Shown: positions 8,550 to 18,695 of the stretch, in pieces | Layout of the letters: every line of letters begins with the position of its first letter | Position numbering within the stretch: the stretch's first letter is position 1 | Source: Victivallis vadensis | Lineage (GTDB): Bacteria > Verrucomicrobiota > Lentisphaeria > Victivallales > Victivallaceae | NCBI RefSeq assembly: GCF_003096415.1 | Contig: NZ_QEKH01000041.1 | Span: 1-35,381 of the forward strand | DNA: 35,381 nt | Reading direction: 5' to 3' | Program-made: the position numbers and the translations under genes | Notes under the pieces: model-generated | What the model saw: only the letters and a program-made list of their open reading frames with translations | What the model was told of the DNA's origin: nothing | Databases searched by the model: none

Positions 8550-9596
8550 TTAAATCAGGAACGGACAATTGTTGACGATATAACTCATAGTGAAAATCTC
8601 CCGGATCGCCTGATCGGGCAGCTCCCGGTTCACCCGCCCGGCCAGATACCGGACCGCCCGGCGGCACATATCCCCGAACGGAATGCGCCCGTAGGAGATC
8701 GAACCCGACGGAAACGAGGCGCAATCCTGCACGTCATCAAAGCAGAATACATACGGTTTGCGCAGCAGCCTTCCGTCGCATTTCTCACAGGCGGTGTACA
8801 CCCGCGACAGGTGGTATTCGCAGCTGACGAAAATCACATCCGGCTGTTCCGCCTCCAGCCGCTGCGCGATCTTCTCATATTCGCGGCAGTCATCCCAGGA
8901 GATGATCAGCTCCTCCCGCACCGGAATCCCCAATATTTCGTGGGCGCGGCGGTATCCGAGTTCACGCATGAAAGGAGCATAATTCCTGTCGGTCATGGAG
9001 CCGCCCGCGAACAGGATTTTCCCCGCGCCGTTCTGCAGCATCCGCCGTACCACCTGCGCAACGGCCGCCGCATAGTCGACCGCCACATACCCCAGATTCG
9101 GATCGTCGGTGACGCGGTTCAACAGCAGCGTCGGCTTCCGGGCCGCCAGCCGGGAGGCCTGCGGAAAATCCTCCGCATCCAGAAACAGGAAGAACGCCGC
9201 GTCCACATTCTCCCCCGCCAGCAGCTCTTCCTTGCTGCGCAGCAGCAGATTGCAGTTGCACTCCGCACACGCCTTCTGGGAAGCCGACAGCACTTCGGTC
9301 ATGAAGCTGCGCGGCGCTCCCCATTCCGGATGCACTTCGACGCCGATTTCCACGCGCCTGGCCCCGGAGGACTCCGAAGCTCCCGGAACCTTCACAAAGG
9401 AACCGACGCCGGAGCGGCGGAAAATCCTGCCGTCCTCCTCCAGCCGCGTCAACGCCCGCCGCACCGTCATCCGACTGGCTCCGAACTCGTTGACCAGATC
9501 TTTTTCCGACGGCAACTGCATCCCCGGAGCCAGCGCATGACATTCGATCCGGCTCAACAACGATTCATAGATAAAATGGTATCCGTTCTTCTGCAT
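8550..9596 (-). CDS. GntR-type regulator with LacI-type sugar-binding domain, module 1
   Basis: 348 residues. Residues 1-68 are a GntR winged helix ([20 protein letters not shown], then the GSFV wing). Residues about 80-348 are a periplasmic-binding-protein-like effector domain as in AraR ([45 protein letters not shown]). The start at 9596 (MQKNGYHF) has AAAGGGA 4 bases upstream. A longer in-frame ATG at 9668 must be wrong because it overlaps a consensus promoter. It heads module 1 and likely represses its own operon through the GTATAC pair until it binds a sugar. The ligand is unknown. Confidence 0.88.
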   Translation of the reverse strand: MQKNGYHFIYESLLSRIECHALAPGMQLPSEKDLVNEFGASRMTVRRALTRLEEDGRIFRRSGVGSFVKVPGASESSGARRVEIGVEVHPEWGAPRSFMTEVLSASQKACAECNCNLLLRSKEELLAGENVDAAFFLFLDAEDFPQASRLAARKPTLLLNRVTDDPNLGYVAVDYAAAVAQVVRRMLQNGAGKILFAGGSMTDRNYAPFMRELGYRRAHEILGIPVREELIISWDDCREYEKIAQRLEAEQPDVIFVSCEYHLSRVYTACEKCDGRLLRKPYVFCFDDVQDCASFPSGSISYGRIPFGDMCRRAVRYLAGRVNRELPDQAIREIFTMSYIVNNCPFLI

Positions 9597-9612
9597 GGGT
9601 CCCTTTCGCCAT

Positions 9613-9631
9613 GTATACATATCTAGTATAC
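9613..9631. promoter_or_regulatory. Paired GTATAC operator
   Basis: Two GTATAC palindromes (9613-9618 and 9626-9631) are separated by 7 bases, so their centres are 13 bases apart. They cover the predicted transcription start and early leader of the regulator gene, where a bound repressor would block initiation. The spacing suits a dimeric GntR protein. Confidence 0.5.
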
Positions 9632-9639
9632 CTGTATAT

Positions 9640-9668
9640 ATTATAGCAAAGATGAGGCCCCTTGTCAA
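9640..9668 (-). promoter_or_regulatory. Perfect consensus sigma-70 promoter of module 1
   Basis: Minus strand: TTGACA (9668-9663), 17-base spacer, TATAAT (9645-9640). Both hexamers are perfect. A promoter this strong needs a repressor, which fits the GTATAC pair just downstream. Confidence 0.85.
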
Positions 9669-9822
9669 TAGTGAAACGGAATTATTTCAAAAAATTGCGA
9701 CGGTCCAGTCTGTCTGTCCCGAGCACCGGCCAGAAAATTGCCGGAAATCCCCGCACACAGGAGTATGCGCAGGCATTTCCGGCACTGTTTTCAGTATCGT
9801 CGCTCCGATTCAGCGGGAACCG

Positions 9823-11430
<1,608 letters not shown>

Positions 11431-11596
11431 TTTTGCTGCGTGAATCCTTGATGATGATTGTGTTAACGTAAAATAAACCGTGATAATATAGCACCTCGGC
11501 CGGCTTTTTTCCACCCGTTCCGCTTTGGAATTGAGGAAACTTTCCCGGCCATCCGGGAGATTTTCAGGAAAATTACGGATTTTTTCCGTTCCGCTA
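11431..11596. other. Divergent intergenic region between ybiT and module 2
   Basis: A weak minus-strand promoter for ybiT (TGGAAA, 17 bases, TATATT near 11466-11500) is possible. Otherwise nothing was recognised until the module 2 promoter. Confidence 0.35.
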
Positions 11597-11625
11597 TTGA
11601 CATCGGGAATAAGTTTTGGTATAAT
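11597..11625 (+). promoter_or_regulatory. Perfect consensus sigma-70 promoter of module 2
   Basis: TTGACA (11597-11602), 17-base spacer, TATAAT (11620-11625). Transcription would start near 11632, giving a leader of about 107 bases before the regulator ATG. Confidence 0.85.
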
Positions 11626-11634
11626 TAATCAGAG

Positions 11635-11647
11635 TTTAACGTTTCAG
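11635..11647. promoter_or_regulatory. LacI-family operator candidate
   Basis: TTTAACGTTTCAG carries the central AACGTT (11638-11643) with a CG at the dyad centre, as LacI-family operators usually do. It lies at about +4 to +16 relative to the module 2 promoter and just upstream of a lacI-type gene, which suggests autorepression. The outer half-sites match poorly. Confidence 0.4.
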
Positions 11648-11738
11648 CCAAATTTCGTTTCTTATTTTCAATTTCTGAAAAATATGGTTGAAATCAGGAA
11701 CAGATACAGGTTTATCGTTTAATCAATCAGGAGTAAAA

Positions 11739-12776
11739 ATGGGACGGGTCAGTCTGAAGGACGTGGCGGAAGCCGCAGGCGTGTCGGCGGTGACGGCGTC
11801 GATCGTGCTGAACGGCAGCGGCAGCGGCAGCCGGGTCCGGGTCAGCGCGGCACGGAGGGCTGAAATCCAGGCGATCGCGGCACGGCTCGGTTACCGCGCG
11901 AATGCGGCGGGGCGGATTCTGAAAAGCAAGAGCCTCAGCGATATCGGGCTGCTGTTCTTCGAGGAGACCAGACACATCCGCGAACACGCCGGGTTCACGG
12001 ATATGAACCTCCAATTCAGCCGGATCAGCCGCGAATACGGGCGGCGTTACCAGGTGGACTGGTTCGACCCCTTCCGGCATCCCGACGAGGTCCCGGCAAT
12101 CCTGACCGACGGCCTGATCGGGGGGCTGCTGATCGCGGGAAATCCGATCGGGGCCTCCGAACAGTATTTGCGCGAAAGCTGCACGCTCCCCATCGTCCGC
12201 CTCGACGAACCGGGCAAGCATTCGGTGAGGTTCGATCCGCAGCCCGCCTTCCGGCAGGCGCTGGAATATCTGGCCGCGACCGGCCATCGCCGCCTCGGGC
12301 TGGTCAACGGGCCGGAAACGCTGCCGTACTTCCGGAATCTTCACAGCGCCTTCCGCGAAAGCTGCGCGCGCTTCGGCCTGACCGTCGACGAGGAGCTTTT
12401 CTATGAGGCCGATCCCTACGGCGATTTCGCGCTGGACGCGGTGCTGGCGGGGCGGCGGCTTTTCGACCGCCCGGACCGCCCCGACGCCGTGATGGTCAGC
12501 AGCGGCATCCTGGTCAAAAGCATTGTCGTGCAGGCGCTGCAGCGCGGAGTGCGGATTCCCGCCGACGCCAGCATCGTCGCATTCGGCACCAATGACTGGG
12601 AGGCGTACAAGTTCGTCCCCCGCCTCACCGCCGTGGAACGCAACTACGCCGGGATCATCGAAGCCGGAGTCGCGATGCTCTGCGAACTGATGGACAAAGG
12701 TGCCGTGCAGGTTCCGCAAGTGACGGTTCCGGAGCGTTTCTCCATCCGGGACAGCACCGCAAACCGGCTCGCGTAA
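11739..12776 (+). CDS. LacI-family transcriptional regulator, module 2
   Basis: 345 residues. MGRVSLKDVAEAAGVSAVTA is the LacI helix-turn-helix and is followed by a hinge helix (YRANAAGRILKSK). Residues about 65-345 are the sugar-binding core (GLLIAGNPIGAS, GHRRLGLVNGP, PDAVMVSSGILVKSIVVQAL, IVAFGTNDWEAYKFVPRLT). An unusual SGSGSRVRVSAARR stretch sits between recognition helix and hinge. The start at 11739 has AGGAG 7 bases upstream; an in-frame ATG at 11688 would add a sequence foreign to LacI proteins. It opens module 2 and probably controls the pseudopilin and giant enzyme downstream. Ligand unknown. Confidence 0.92.
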   Translation: MGRVSLKDVAEAAGVSAVTASIVLNGSGSGSRVRVSAARRAEIQAIAARLGYRANAAGRILKSKSLSDIGLLFFEETRHIREHAGFTDMNLQFSRISREYGRRYQVDWFDPFRHPDEVPAILTDGLIGGLLIAGNPIGASEQYLRESCTLPIVRLDEPGKHSVRFDPQPAFRQALEYLAATGHRRLGLVNGPETLPYFRNLHSAFRESCARFGLTVDEELFYEADPYGDFALDAVLAGRRLFDRPDRPDAVMVSSGILVKSIVVQALQRGVRIPADASIVAFGTNDWEAYKFVPRLTAVERNYAGIIEAGVAMLCELMDKGAVQVPQVTVPERFSIRDSTANRLA

Positions 12777-12812
12777 CCGCAGGAACTTCAACTTCAACAA
12801 AAGGCACAGGAA

Positions 12813-13544
12813 ATGAAACTGAAAAACAGCGCTGCCCCGGCGGTTTATCCGTCACTTCCGTCTTGCAAATTTACATTGATTGAATTGCTTATAGTAATAG
12901 CAATCATAGCGATCCTGGCGGCGATGCTGCTGCCTGCACTGAACAAGGCGCGGGACAAGGCCCGGATGAGCGCCTGCGCAGGCAACCTGCGCCAACTGAC
13001 CATGATGAGCATCGGCTATGCGCTGGACAACGGGGAAATGCAGCCCCCGATGCGCGAGGCGAACGACAAACCGTGGTGGCACAATATGCTGTTGAAGTAC
13101 TGTTATCCGGGTCGCGGTTATTCGACGACCAAAGACGCGGTCTTCCAGATCAACAACAAAAACGACGGGAACAAGGAGGAGCTGCGCAAGGTTTACTTCT
13201 CCTGCCCGGCAGCGGCGGCAACCGGACGCATGGTCACGCCGTCCTATGCGCGCAACTTCTATTTGTATCTGCCCGGCTCGAACCAGTGGTTTTCGGCGCC
13301 GCAGCTGACCCGGGGACGATATCCGGCGCAGACGCTCTTCTACGCCGACACGATCGTCAAGATCACCGCGAACTACAACCAGTGCGACGCCAACCTCAGC
13401 CCGGCCAAAGTCGGCGGAATGCACAACGGGCGCGTGAACGTCTCCTGGGTAGACGGCCACGCCTCGGTCGCGTTGATCCCCCAGCTGACCAATGACGCCG
13501 TCGCCCCCGCCGGGCCGAACGACATCTGGAACCTGATCCGCTGA
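12813..13544 (+). CDS. Type II secretion-like pseudopilin, module 2
   Basis: 243 residues. A leader of 19 residues precedes [20 protein letters not shown], longer than in module 1 but still ending in Lys before the Phe cleavage point. Glu5 and the [14 protein letters not shown] helix are present. The head region has [20 protein letters not shown] and ends with [15 protein letters not shown], an intact H-X9-DG motif typical of DUF1559-type proteins. The codons for the [13 protein letters not shown] helix are much more AT-rich than the rest of the gene. The gene starts 36 bases after the regulator stop and ends 21 bases before the giant enzyme, so all three are likely one operon. It would be processed by a prepilin peptidase, which is not encoded in this window. 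Confidence 0.92.
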   Translation: MKLKNSAAPAVYPSLPSCKFTLIELLIVIAIIAILAAMLLPALNKARDKARMSACAGNLRQLTMMSIGYALDNGEMQPPMREANDKPWWHNMLLKYCYPGRGYSTTKDAVFQINNKNDGNKEELRKVYFSCPAAAATGRMVTPSYARNFYLYLPGSNQWFSAPQLTRGRYPAQTLFYADTIVKITANYNQCDANLSPAKVGGMHNGRVNVSWVDGHASVALIPQLTNDAVAPAGPNDIWNLIR

Positions 13545-13565
13545 CCATTACATAAGGAGTGATCC

Positions 13566-16500
13566 ATGCTTTTCAAATCCGTGATACCGGCGGGCCTGCT
13601 GCTCGCGCTCGAACTGGCCGCCGCGCCGATCCGGCAGGATCAGCCCGCCCGGACCAACTTCAACGCCACCCACAACTGGACGACCGCCAGTGCGGGAAAG
13701 GCGGCGGCCCTGATTCCGAACCGGCCGATTCCGGACCAGCCCTTTTTTGAATACCGCTTCGACTGCCCCGCGCCGGGCAATTACCGGGTCTGGGGACGCA
13801 CGTTCGACCCGAAGTGGTCCAGCCCCGGACGCTGGCGGATCGACGGCGGAGAGTGGCGGGAATGGAAGCCGCAGGCACGGGTGGACCGGGAGGTGTTCCA
13901 GCGTAACTTCCCGCTGGACTGGTGTCTGTGGGGCGAAGCGGAGCTGGAGGCCGGACCTCACCTGCTCCGCTTCGAGGCGACCGGCAAACGGCCGCGCGGG
14001 GACTACTACTATTTCGTGCAGGATGCGCTGCTGCTCACCGACGATCCGGATTTCCGCCCCGCGGGACGTTTTTCCCCGGCGGAGCAAGAGGCGCAGCGGA
14101 AAGGCGCCGAACAGCTCGCCGCCCTGCCCGATGACGGGAAAAAGGCGCTGCTGAGTCTCCGGGTGGAAAAACTGCGCTGCGAAGCCGGCAAACTGCACTT
14201 CACCGCCGTGATGAACCGCCCTTTCAAGGGGCGGCTGCTGGCGGCTTTCACCCGGGGCGGCGCACTGTACGCGGTCGTCCCGCTGGAAGCCGACGGCCGG
14301 AACCGCACGACCGAGTTTGAACTTGATCTTCCGTCCGGCCTGCCGGCAGGTAAGCTGAAACTCTATTTGTTCCCGCTCGGAACTCCATTCGGCTACGGCG
14401 AACCCGGCAGTCTGGTTTGGGCAGAAGGCGACCGGCGAGGCCTGCCGCTGTCGTGGGGCGTCTACCGCAGCCGCTCCGGCATCCGCCACTTCTGGTACGT
14501 GACGCCGGGCAACGTGCTGGTCTGGGACGGAGAACCCTACCTGCCCTTCGGCGGCATGATCAACACCCGGCTCTCCTGGGCCGCCAGACAGGGAGAACCG
14601 GAAAATTCCGGCTTCCTGAACGGCGGGCGCAACCTCCTCAAGGGGCGGATCGCGCAATTGAAATCCTACGGACTGCGCGACATCTATTTCAACGGCTTCT
14701 TTCCCCGCTCCAATCCGAACGTGCTGCGCGAGGTGGTCAATCTGGCCGAGGCGGAGGGGATGAATTACGGCCTGCACCTGTCGGATTTTCCCCGCGAATC
14801 CGATCCGGGTTTCGTGCGCGATCCGGCGCGCGGCGTACCACTCAAGGCGGGAACCGCCTCGCACCGGCTCGACGCGGCAAAGGACTTCCTGCCGGGACGC
14901 AGACCGAAAAAGCTGCCCGAACTGAAATTCCCCTGCCGCGTCCTCTACGCGGTGGTCGATGCGGAAGGCATCGCCCGCGAAGGCGGCGTGGCCACGCTCG
15001 ACGCAGCCGGTTCCGCCGAAGTGAAATTCCGGACTCAGGCGCGCGACGGCGACCGCCTGGTCTATCTGCCCGAAATACCGCTGGCCGCCTCCGATCCCGC
15101 CGGATACTTCGGCGGTCTTGAGGACTACCTCGCCAAGGTGCGGGCGGTCTACGGTTCGCTGCCGCTCGGGGAACATTTCCGTTTCTTCATCGACCCGCTC
15201 TCCAACGAGATGCACACCCGGCCGACCGGCGTTCCGACCACCGCGGCATTTCAGGAGCGGCGCGCCGCCTTCCTTGCGAAGCGGTACGGTTCGGTTGCGG
15301 AGCTGAACCGCATCTGCCGGGCGCGCGGCGCATCCGTCTCCGACTTCACCACCGCCGCCCGGCTGGTGCCGCTGGCGGCCAACGGCCGCTCCAGCTGCTG
15401 GATCGATCCCGAAACCGGCCGGCTGTTCCGGTTCGACGACCAAAACGGCCAGACCCTGCGCGACCTCAAGGAGCTGCGCGGCGAAGTCTGCCGCGAAGTG
15501 ATCAACCGGGTCGTCGCCGTGTTGAAGGAGATCGCCGACGTGCCGGTGCTGCTCAAACACAACACCTGGTTCAGCGACTGGTTCGTGAACCCGCTCGAAA
15601 AGGGCGGCGCGGACGGCACCGGCATGGAAGCGTACTGCTACGGCGACAGCCTCGCCTATCACAATTCCGCCGTGGTCTACGCCGAGGCGATGCAGTCGCG
15701 CCGCACCCAGTGGTGCCCGGTGACCGAAAGTTCGGCGGCGGCCTTCGAGGGGCAGAAAGAGTACTGCGGCTATCCCGACCGGCTGCAGATGCTGGACGAC
15801 ATCGACCAGCTGATGATGCTCGGCGCCAAAGGCTTCTACCATTTCGGCCTCATGTTCGATCCGGATGGGGGCCGCTTCTTCACCACGGAGCTGACCCGCG
15901 ATCCGCGCCAGCTGGAGTGGCTCGCGACCCACGCGAAACTCTACCGCGACGCGGGCCGGAAGCTGCTGGAAGCCCGGCCGGAATACCACGGCTGGTATCC
16001 CGGTTACCTGCGCGAAGGCGAAGCAGCGGGCAACCTCGCGCGCACCTATGACATCGACGGCAACTACATGGGAACTTCCGCCCAGATCCGCATGGCGCCG
16101 GACGGACGGTGGATTCTGCCCGCCGTGAATCCCGACGCCCCGTTCCGCACCCTGCTGGTCGCCGAGCCGCTGCTGACCGCGCTGCAGGCAAAAGAGGCCG
16201 CCCTCCATCCGGCGGCGCGGCGCCTGACCGCGAAGACCCTCGACAGCTTCACCGCCCACGGGATCGGGGTCATCCCGCCGGAGCCGGGGAATCCGAATCA
16301 GCTGCAGGAGTTCCGGCGCAGGGTGCTCGACTGCGAAACCTTCCAGACCGAAGAGCTGAACGGGCTGCGGCTGCCGGACGGCCGGCTGCTGGTCTGGGTC
16401 TGCGTCGAACGCGAACAGGCCGAAATCACGCTGCCGCCCGGAGCGCGGGCCGTCAATCTCAAGGGGGAACCGCTGCCGGCCGAAAACAACCGCCTTACGC

Positions 16501-17228
16501 TGAAACGCGCCCCTTACGCGCTCAGCCGCGACAACCTGCCGCCGCACTTCCCGAACGGCTATTACAATGCGGATAACGGCCAGCCGGAGACCGCCTGTCT
16601 GACCGGCGTGACGATGGAGGAGCTGCAAAAGCGGAACGCCCCCGCATTCCGCCGCTGGCTCCCCGCCGCGCTGGCTCCGGCGGAGGTGGCGGTGTACCGC
16701 GAGGCGGAAGCGTTCCGTTCGACGACCTTTCCGCAGCCGTCGCTGGTGGGTTACTCCCGCTACAGCGGCGGGCGGGCGATTGGCATCAACACCCACTGGG
16801 CGCCTCCGGCTGGCAGGGAATACGAGGCCGTCTACGACTTCGAGCTGTCGCGGCCGCTCGCGAATGCGCAATTCCACCTGCGCAAACAAGTTTCACCGTC
16901 GATGGAGCTGGAAATCCTGATCGACGGGCGAAGCGCGGCCCGGATCGCCGCCAATGCTCCGGCCACCGACCGGATGCACCTGAGCCCGTGGAACGCCGGG
17001 CTGGGCAAGAACCGGCTGGAGGTCGGCTACTCGTCCGCCCCGCTCGGCGCGCTGGCGGCGGGGAAGCATACGCTGACGATCCGCGCACTCGGCCGAAGCC
17101 CCGGCTACGCGATCGATACACAGCTGATGGGAGACGCCGCCGCAAAGGATACCGGAGTGCAGGGACGTTCCGACGACGACGGCATGCGCGCATTGCAGCT
17201 CGACAGCTGGCTGATCGCCGAAAAGTAG
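13566..17228 (+). CDS. Giant exported putative glycoside hydrolase (1220 residues), family unassigned
   Basis: A Sec signal peptide (MLFKSVIPAGLLLALELAAA) leads a beta-sandwich module at about 30-155 (FEYRFDCPAPGNYRVWGRTF) like carbohydrate-binding domains. A middle region of about 300-850 has barrel-like strands (GLRDIYFNGFFP, MNYGLHLSDF, PVLLKHNTWF, GAKGFYHFGLMFD). FIDPLSNEMH (Glu near 546) and CPVTESS (Glu near 720) sit where a GH-A barrel has its acid/base and nucleophile, as in GH42-like enzymes. A second beta module fills about 1040-1215 (VAVYREAEAF...). It would act outside the cytoplasm on a glycan of unknown type. AAGGAG lies 7 bases upstream of the ATG. The catalytic residues are proposed by pattern only, and the family could be new. 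Confidence 0.65.
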   Translation: MLFKSVIPAGLLLALELAAAPIRQDQPARTNFNATHNWTTASAGKAAALIPNRPIPDQPFFEYRFDCPAPGNYRVWGRTFDPKWSSPGRWRIDGGEWREWKPQARVDREVFQRNFPLDWCLWGEAELEAGPHLLRFEATGKRPRGDYYYFVQDALLLTDDPDFRPAGRFSPAEQEAQRKGAEQLAALPDDGKKALLSLRVEKLRCEAGKLHFTAVMNRPFKGRLLAAFTRGGALYAVVPLEADGRNRTTEFELDLPSGLPAGKLKLYLFPLGTPFGYGEPGSLVWAEGDRRGLPLSWGVYRSRSGIRHFWYVTPGNVLVWDGEPYLPFGGMINTRLSWAARQGEPENSGFLNGGRNLLKGRIAQLKSYGLRDIYFNGFFPRSNPNVLREVVNLAEAEGMNYGLHLSDFPRESDPGFVRDPARGVPLKAGTASHRLDAAKDFLPGRRPKKLPELKFPCRVLYAVVDAEGIAREGGVATLDAAGSAEVKFRTQARDGDRLVYLPEIPLAASDPAGYFGGLEDYLAKVRAVYGSLPLGEHFRFFIDPLSNEMHTRPTGVPTTAAFQERRAAFLAKRYGSVAELNRICRARGASVSDFTTAARLVPLAANGRSSCWIDPETGRLFRFDDQNGQTLRDLKELRGEVCREVINRVVAVLKEIADVPVLLKHNTWFSDWFVNPLEKGGADGTGMEAYCYGDSLAYHNSAVVYAEAMQSRRTQWCPVTESSAAAFEGQKEYCGYPDRLQMLDDIDQLMMLGAKGFYHFGLMFDPDGGRFFTTELTRDPRQLEWLATHAKLYRDAGRKLLEARPEYHGWYPGYLREGEAAGNLARTYDIDGNYMGTSAQIRMAPDGRWILPAVNPDAPFRTLLVAEPLLTALQAKEAALHPAARRLTAKTLDSFTAHGIGVIPPEPGNPNQLQEFRRRVLDCETFQTEELNGLRLPDGRLLVWVCVEREQAEITLPPGARAVNLKGEPLPAENNRLTLKRAPYALSRDNLPPHFPNGYYNADNGQPETACLTGVTMEELQKRNAPAFRRWLPAALAPAEVAVYREAEAFRSTTFPQPSLVGYSRYSGGRAIGINTHWAPPAGREYEAVYDFELSRPLANAQFHLRKQVSPSMELEILIDGRSAARIAANAPATDRMHLSPWNAGLGKNRLEVGYSSAPLGALAAGKHTLTIRALGRSPGYAIDTQLMGDAAAKDTGVQGRSDDDGMRALQLDSWLIAEK

Positions 17229-17268
17229 ACCCGGAAGCGGCGTCTCCCGCTTCACGCTGTACCGGCGG

Positions 17269-17385
17269 GTGGTGGTTCCGCTGCTGATTATTCTGATCAA
17301 TCTGCTGATCCGCCTCGGCGGTGAGCTCACCCTGTACCTGATCAATCGACATAGAAAACACAAACTAAACCAAACAATACCATAA
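17269..17385 (+). CDS. Possible small membrane protein, 38 residues
   Basis: A GTG start gives MVVPLLIILINLLIRLGGEL followed by TLYLINRHRKHKLNQTIP: one hydrophobic helix and a basic tail that would face the cytoplasm. It starts 40 bases after the giant enzyme gene in another frame. No strong ribosome site (only GGCGG) supports the start, and the same frame stays open upstream into the enzyme gene, so it may be chance or a relic. Confidence 0.25.
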   Translation: MVVPLLIILINLLIRLGGELTLYLINRHRKHKLNQTIP

Positions 17386-17432
17386 AACATATAAAAAACA
17401 CAATATTTTTGATATTTTTTGAAAATTATAAT

Positions 17433-17461
17433 TTGACATTCTCTATTTATGGGTCTATTAT
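17433..17461 (+). promoter_or_regulatory. Sigma-70-type promoter
   Basis: TTGACA (17433-17438), 17-base spacer, TATTAT (17456-17461), set in an AT-rich island (about 17390-17460). It would drive a unit that runs through the small secreted protein and the purine-rich repeat to the terminator at 18284. Confidence 0.7.
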
Positions 17462-17512
17462 AACAACAGAAGGCAGGAGCTACACTCTACTTTGATAGAA
17501 TAAGGTTGTAAA

Positions 17513-17908
17513 ATGGAAGTAATAAATCTGCGTACCATCATCAGTTCACTCTTATGGACGGTCTGTGCTTTCATTTTTCTTCCGGAAGCCGGAGCAGGCG
17601 CTCCTTCCGAACGGCGGTTCGTGAAAGCGATTCCGTTCAGCGACGATGGCATACTGGAAGAGGCTTCCATGCCGGAGGCGACACAATATGAGTTCCAGGG
17701 AATCTGCAGAAGCCGGGCGGTCCTGTTCATCGATTCGGAAAAACACAAACCGTATCATCCAGTGGAGGCTGTACGTGAAATTCCGGTTTTCACGGCTGGA
17801 ACTTTCCATACACAATATCGGACAATTCAGACCAGGCGAAGAGGAGCCGTTGCATTCGTGAAAGAGTTCCTGCAACCATCGATCCCGGCACGGGCCGCCC
17901 CGGCGTAA
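17513..17908 (+). CDS. Small secreted protein of unknown function
   Basis: 131 residues. MEVINLRTIISSLLWTVCAF continues into FLPEAGAGA, a plausible signal peptide with cleavage near residue 29. The mature part (about 100 residues) shows no known domain; FVKAIPFSDDGILEEA and HKPYHPVEAVREIPVF suggest a folded region, while the Arg/Ala-rich tail (SIPARAAPA) does not. AAGG lies about 8 bases before the ATG, and a good promoter starts 80 bases upstream. It could be intact or the front of a decayed gene joined to the repeat region that begins about 30 bases after its stop. Confidence 0.5.
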   Translation: MEVINLRTIISSLLWTVCAFIFLPEAGAGAPSERRFVKAIPFSDDGILEEASMPEATQYEFQGICRSRAVLFIDSEKHKPYHPVEAVREIPVFTAGTFHTQYRTIQTRRRGAVAFVKEFLQPSIPARAAPA

Positions 17909-17936
17909 GGCGCCCAGGCCGTACAGTCTGTCGCCC

Positions 17937-18172
17937 GGAGGAGAGCGTCGCAGGCGAGGAGTCCCGGCAAGGAGAAATTGCGGAGGAACGGAAAGTGAAG
18001 AGGCCGTTTCACCATGAGGAGTGATTTCCCGGGAGAGGAGGACCTGCTACGAAGAAGAGGAGAGCGTCGCGGAAGAGGAAGCCCCGGCAAGGAGAAATTG
18101 CGGAGGAACGGAAAGTGAAGAGGCCGTTTCGCCATGAGGAGTGATTTCCCGGGGGAGGAGAACCGCGAAGCA
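17937..18172 (+). repeat. Two tandem copies of a purine-rich 120-bp repeat
   Basis: Unit 1 (about 17937-18050) and unit 2 (about 18056-18172) repeat with a period of 119-120 bases. A 48-base core (from 17963 and from 18083) is identical, and the flanks differ at scattered positions. The plus strand is full of GGAG/AGGA motifs. Each unit holds an ATG opening a short basic frame beginning MRSDFPGEE: 18014-18118 (34 residues, Arg-rich) and 18134-18247 (37 residues). Whether these are translated is unclear; the conserved part is at least as much DNA or RNA as protein. Confidence 0.75.
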
Positions 18173-18236
18173 GGCGTAAAAGCGACAGCCGCCGTGAAGA
18201 GGAGAAAAGAGGAACGGCAGCAATGCGGCATTGATC

Positions 18237-18284
18237 CGGCGGAGTGATTCAGAAGTGAAGAGCTGAATCACTCCGCCGTTTTTT
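18237..18284 (+). terminator. Strong intrinsic terminator
   Basis: A 16-bp perfect stem (18237-18252 with 18263-18278), a 10-base loop and a run of six T residues (18279-18284). It closes the transcription unit that contains the purine-rich repeats. Confidence 0.9.
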
Positions 18285-18306
18285 GTATTCCACGCGATCC
18301 CCCAGC

Positions 18307-18335
18307 TTGAAAAAACGGCATTCCCATACTATACT
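18307..18335 (+). promoter_or_regulatory. Sigma-70-type promoter
   Basis: TTGAAA (18307-18312), 17-base spacer, TATACT (18330-18335). Transcription from about 18342 settles the start codon of the next gene, because an ATG at 18347 would leave almost no leader. Confidence 0.6.
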
Positions 18336-18361
18336 GACAGGAAAATATGAAAGGAAGCCCG

Positions 18362-18688
18362 ATGAAAGCCGTTATCATCTATATCTCAGTGATTGTGCCG
18401 GCCACGTTCTGGCTTTCGCTGTACATCGCCGGCTTCTGGATATCCGCTGTTTTTCTGGCAGGCGGCCTCGGTTCGCTGCTGCTCCTGCGCCCGATCGGCA
18501 AGACGAAAGACGAAACGCTGCGCTCCCTGAAAACCGTACTCTACGCCGCTGCCGTCACCCTCGGCTGTTTCCTGTTTCTGAATCTCTCCTGCACCGCCTT
18601 CCTGCCCCAACCGCAGGAGCCCCTGCCGAAACCGCCGCTCAAGTGCATCTGCGCTCCGTCGGACCCGTTCAGCGCCGAACGGAATTGA
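18362..18688 (+). CDS. Small inner-membrane protein of unknown function
   Basis: 108 residues with three likely membrane helices: about 3-22 (AVIIYISVIVPATFWLSLYI), 24-42 (FWISAVFLAGGLGSLLLL) and 59-80 (VLYAAAVTLGCFLFLNLSC). A Pro-rich tail with CICAP follows. The start at 18362 is preferred over 18347 because AAGGAA lies 6 bases upstream and the promoter leaves about 20 bases of leader. No family was recognised. The gene converges on the methyltransferase gene, with only 7 bases between their ends. Confidence 0.6.
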   Translation: MKAVIIYISVIVPATFWLSLYIAGFWISAVFLAGGLGSLLLLRPIGKTKDETLRSLKTVLYAAAVTLGCFLFLNLSCTAFLPQPQEPLPKPPLKCICAPSDPFSAERN

Positions 18689-18695
18689 ATGCCGT

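Noticed and set aside
13548-16889. A 1113-residue open frame on the minus strand opposite the giant enzyme
   Set aside because: Same antisense composition and no domain; the plus strand has signal peptide, ribosome site and operon context.
17937-18172. A CRISPR-like array
   Set aside because: Only two units, repeats far too long and no spacer pattern or cas genes.
17827-18271. Minus-strand frames with repeated SSPGKSLLM and RPLHFPFLRNFSLPG
   Set aside because: The protein repeat only reflects the DNA repeat; promoter and terminator both point to plus-strand transcription.
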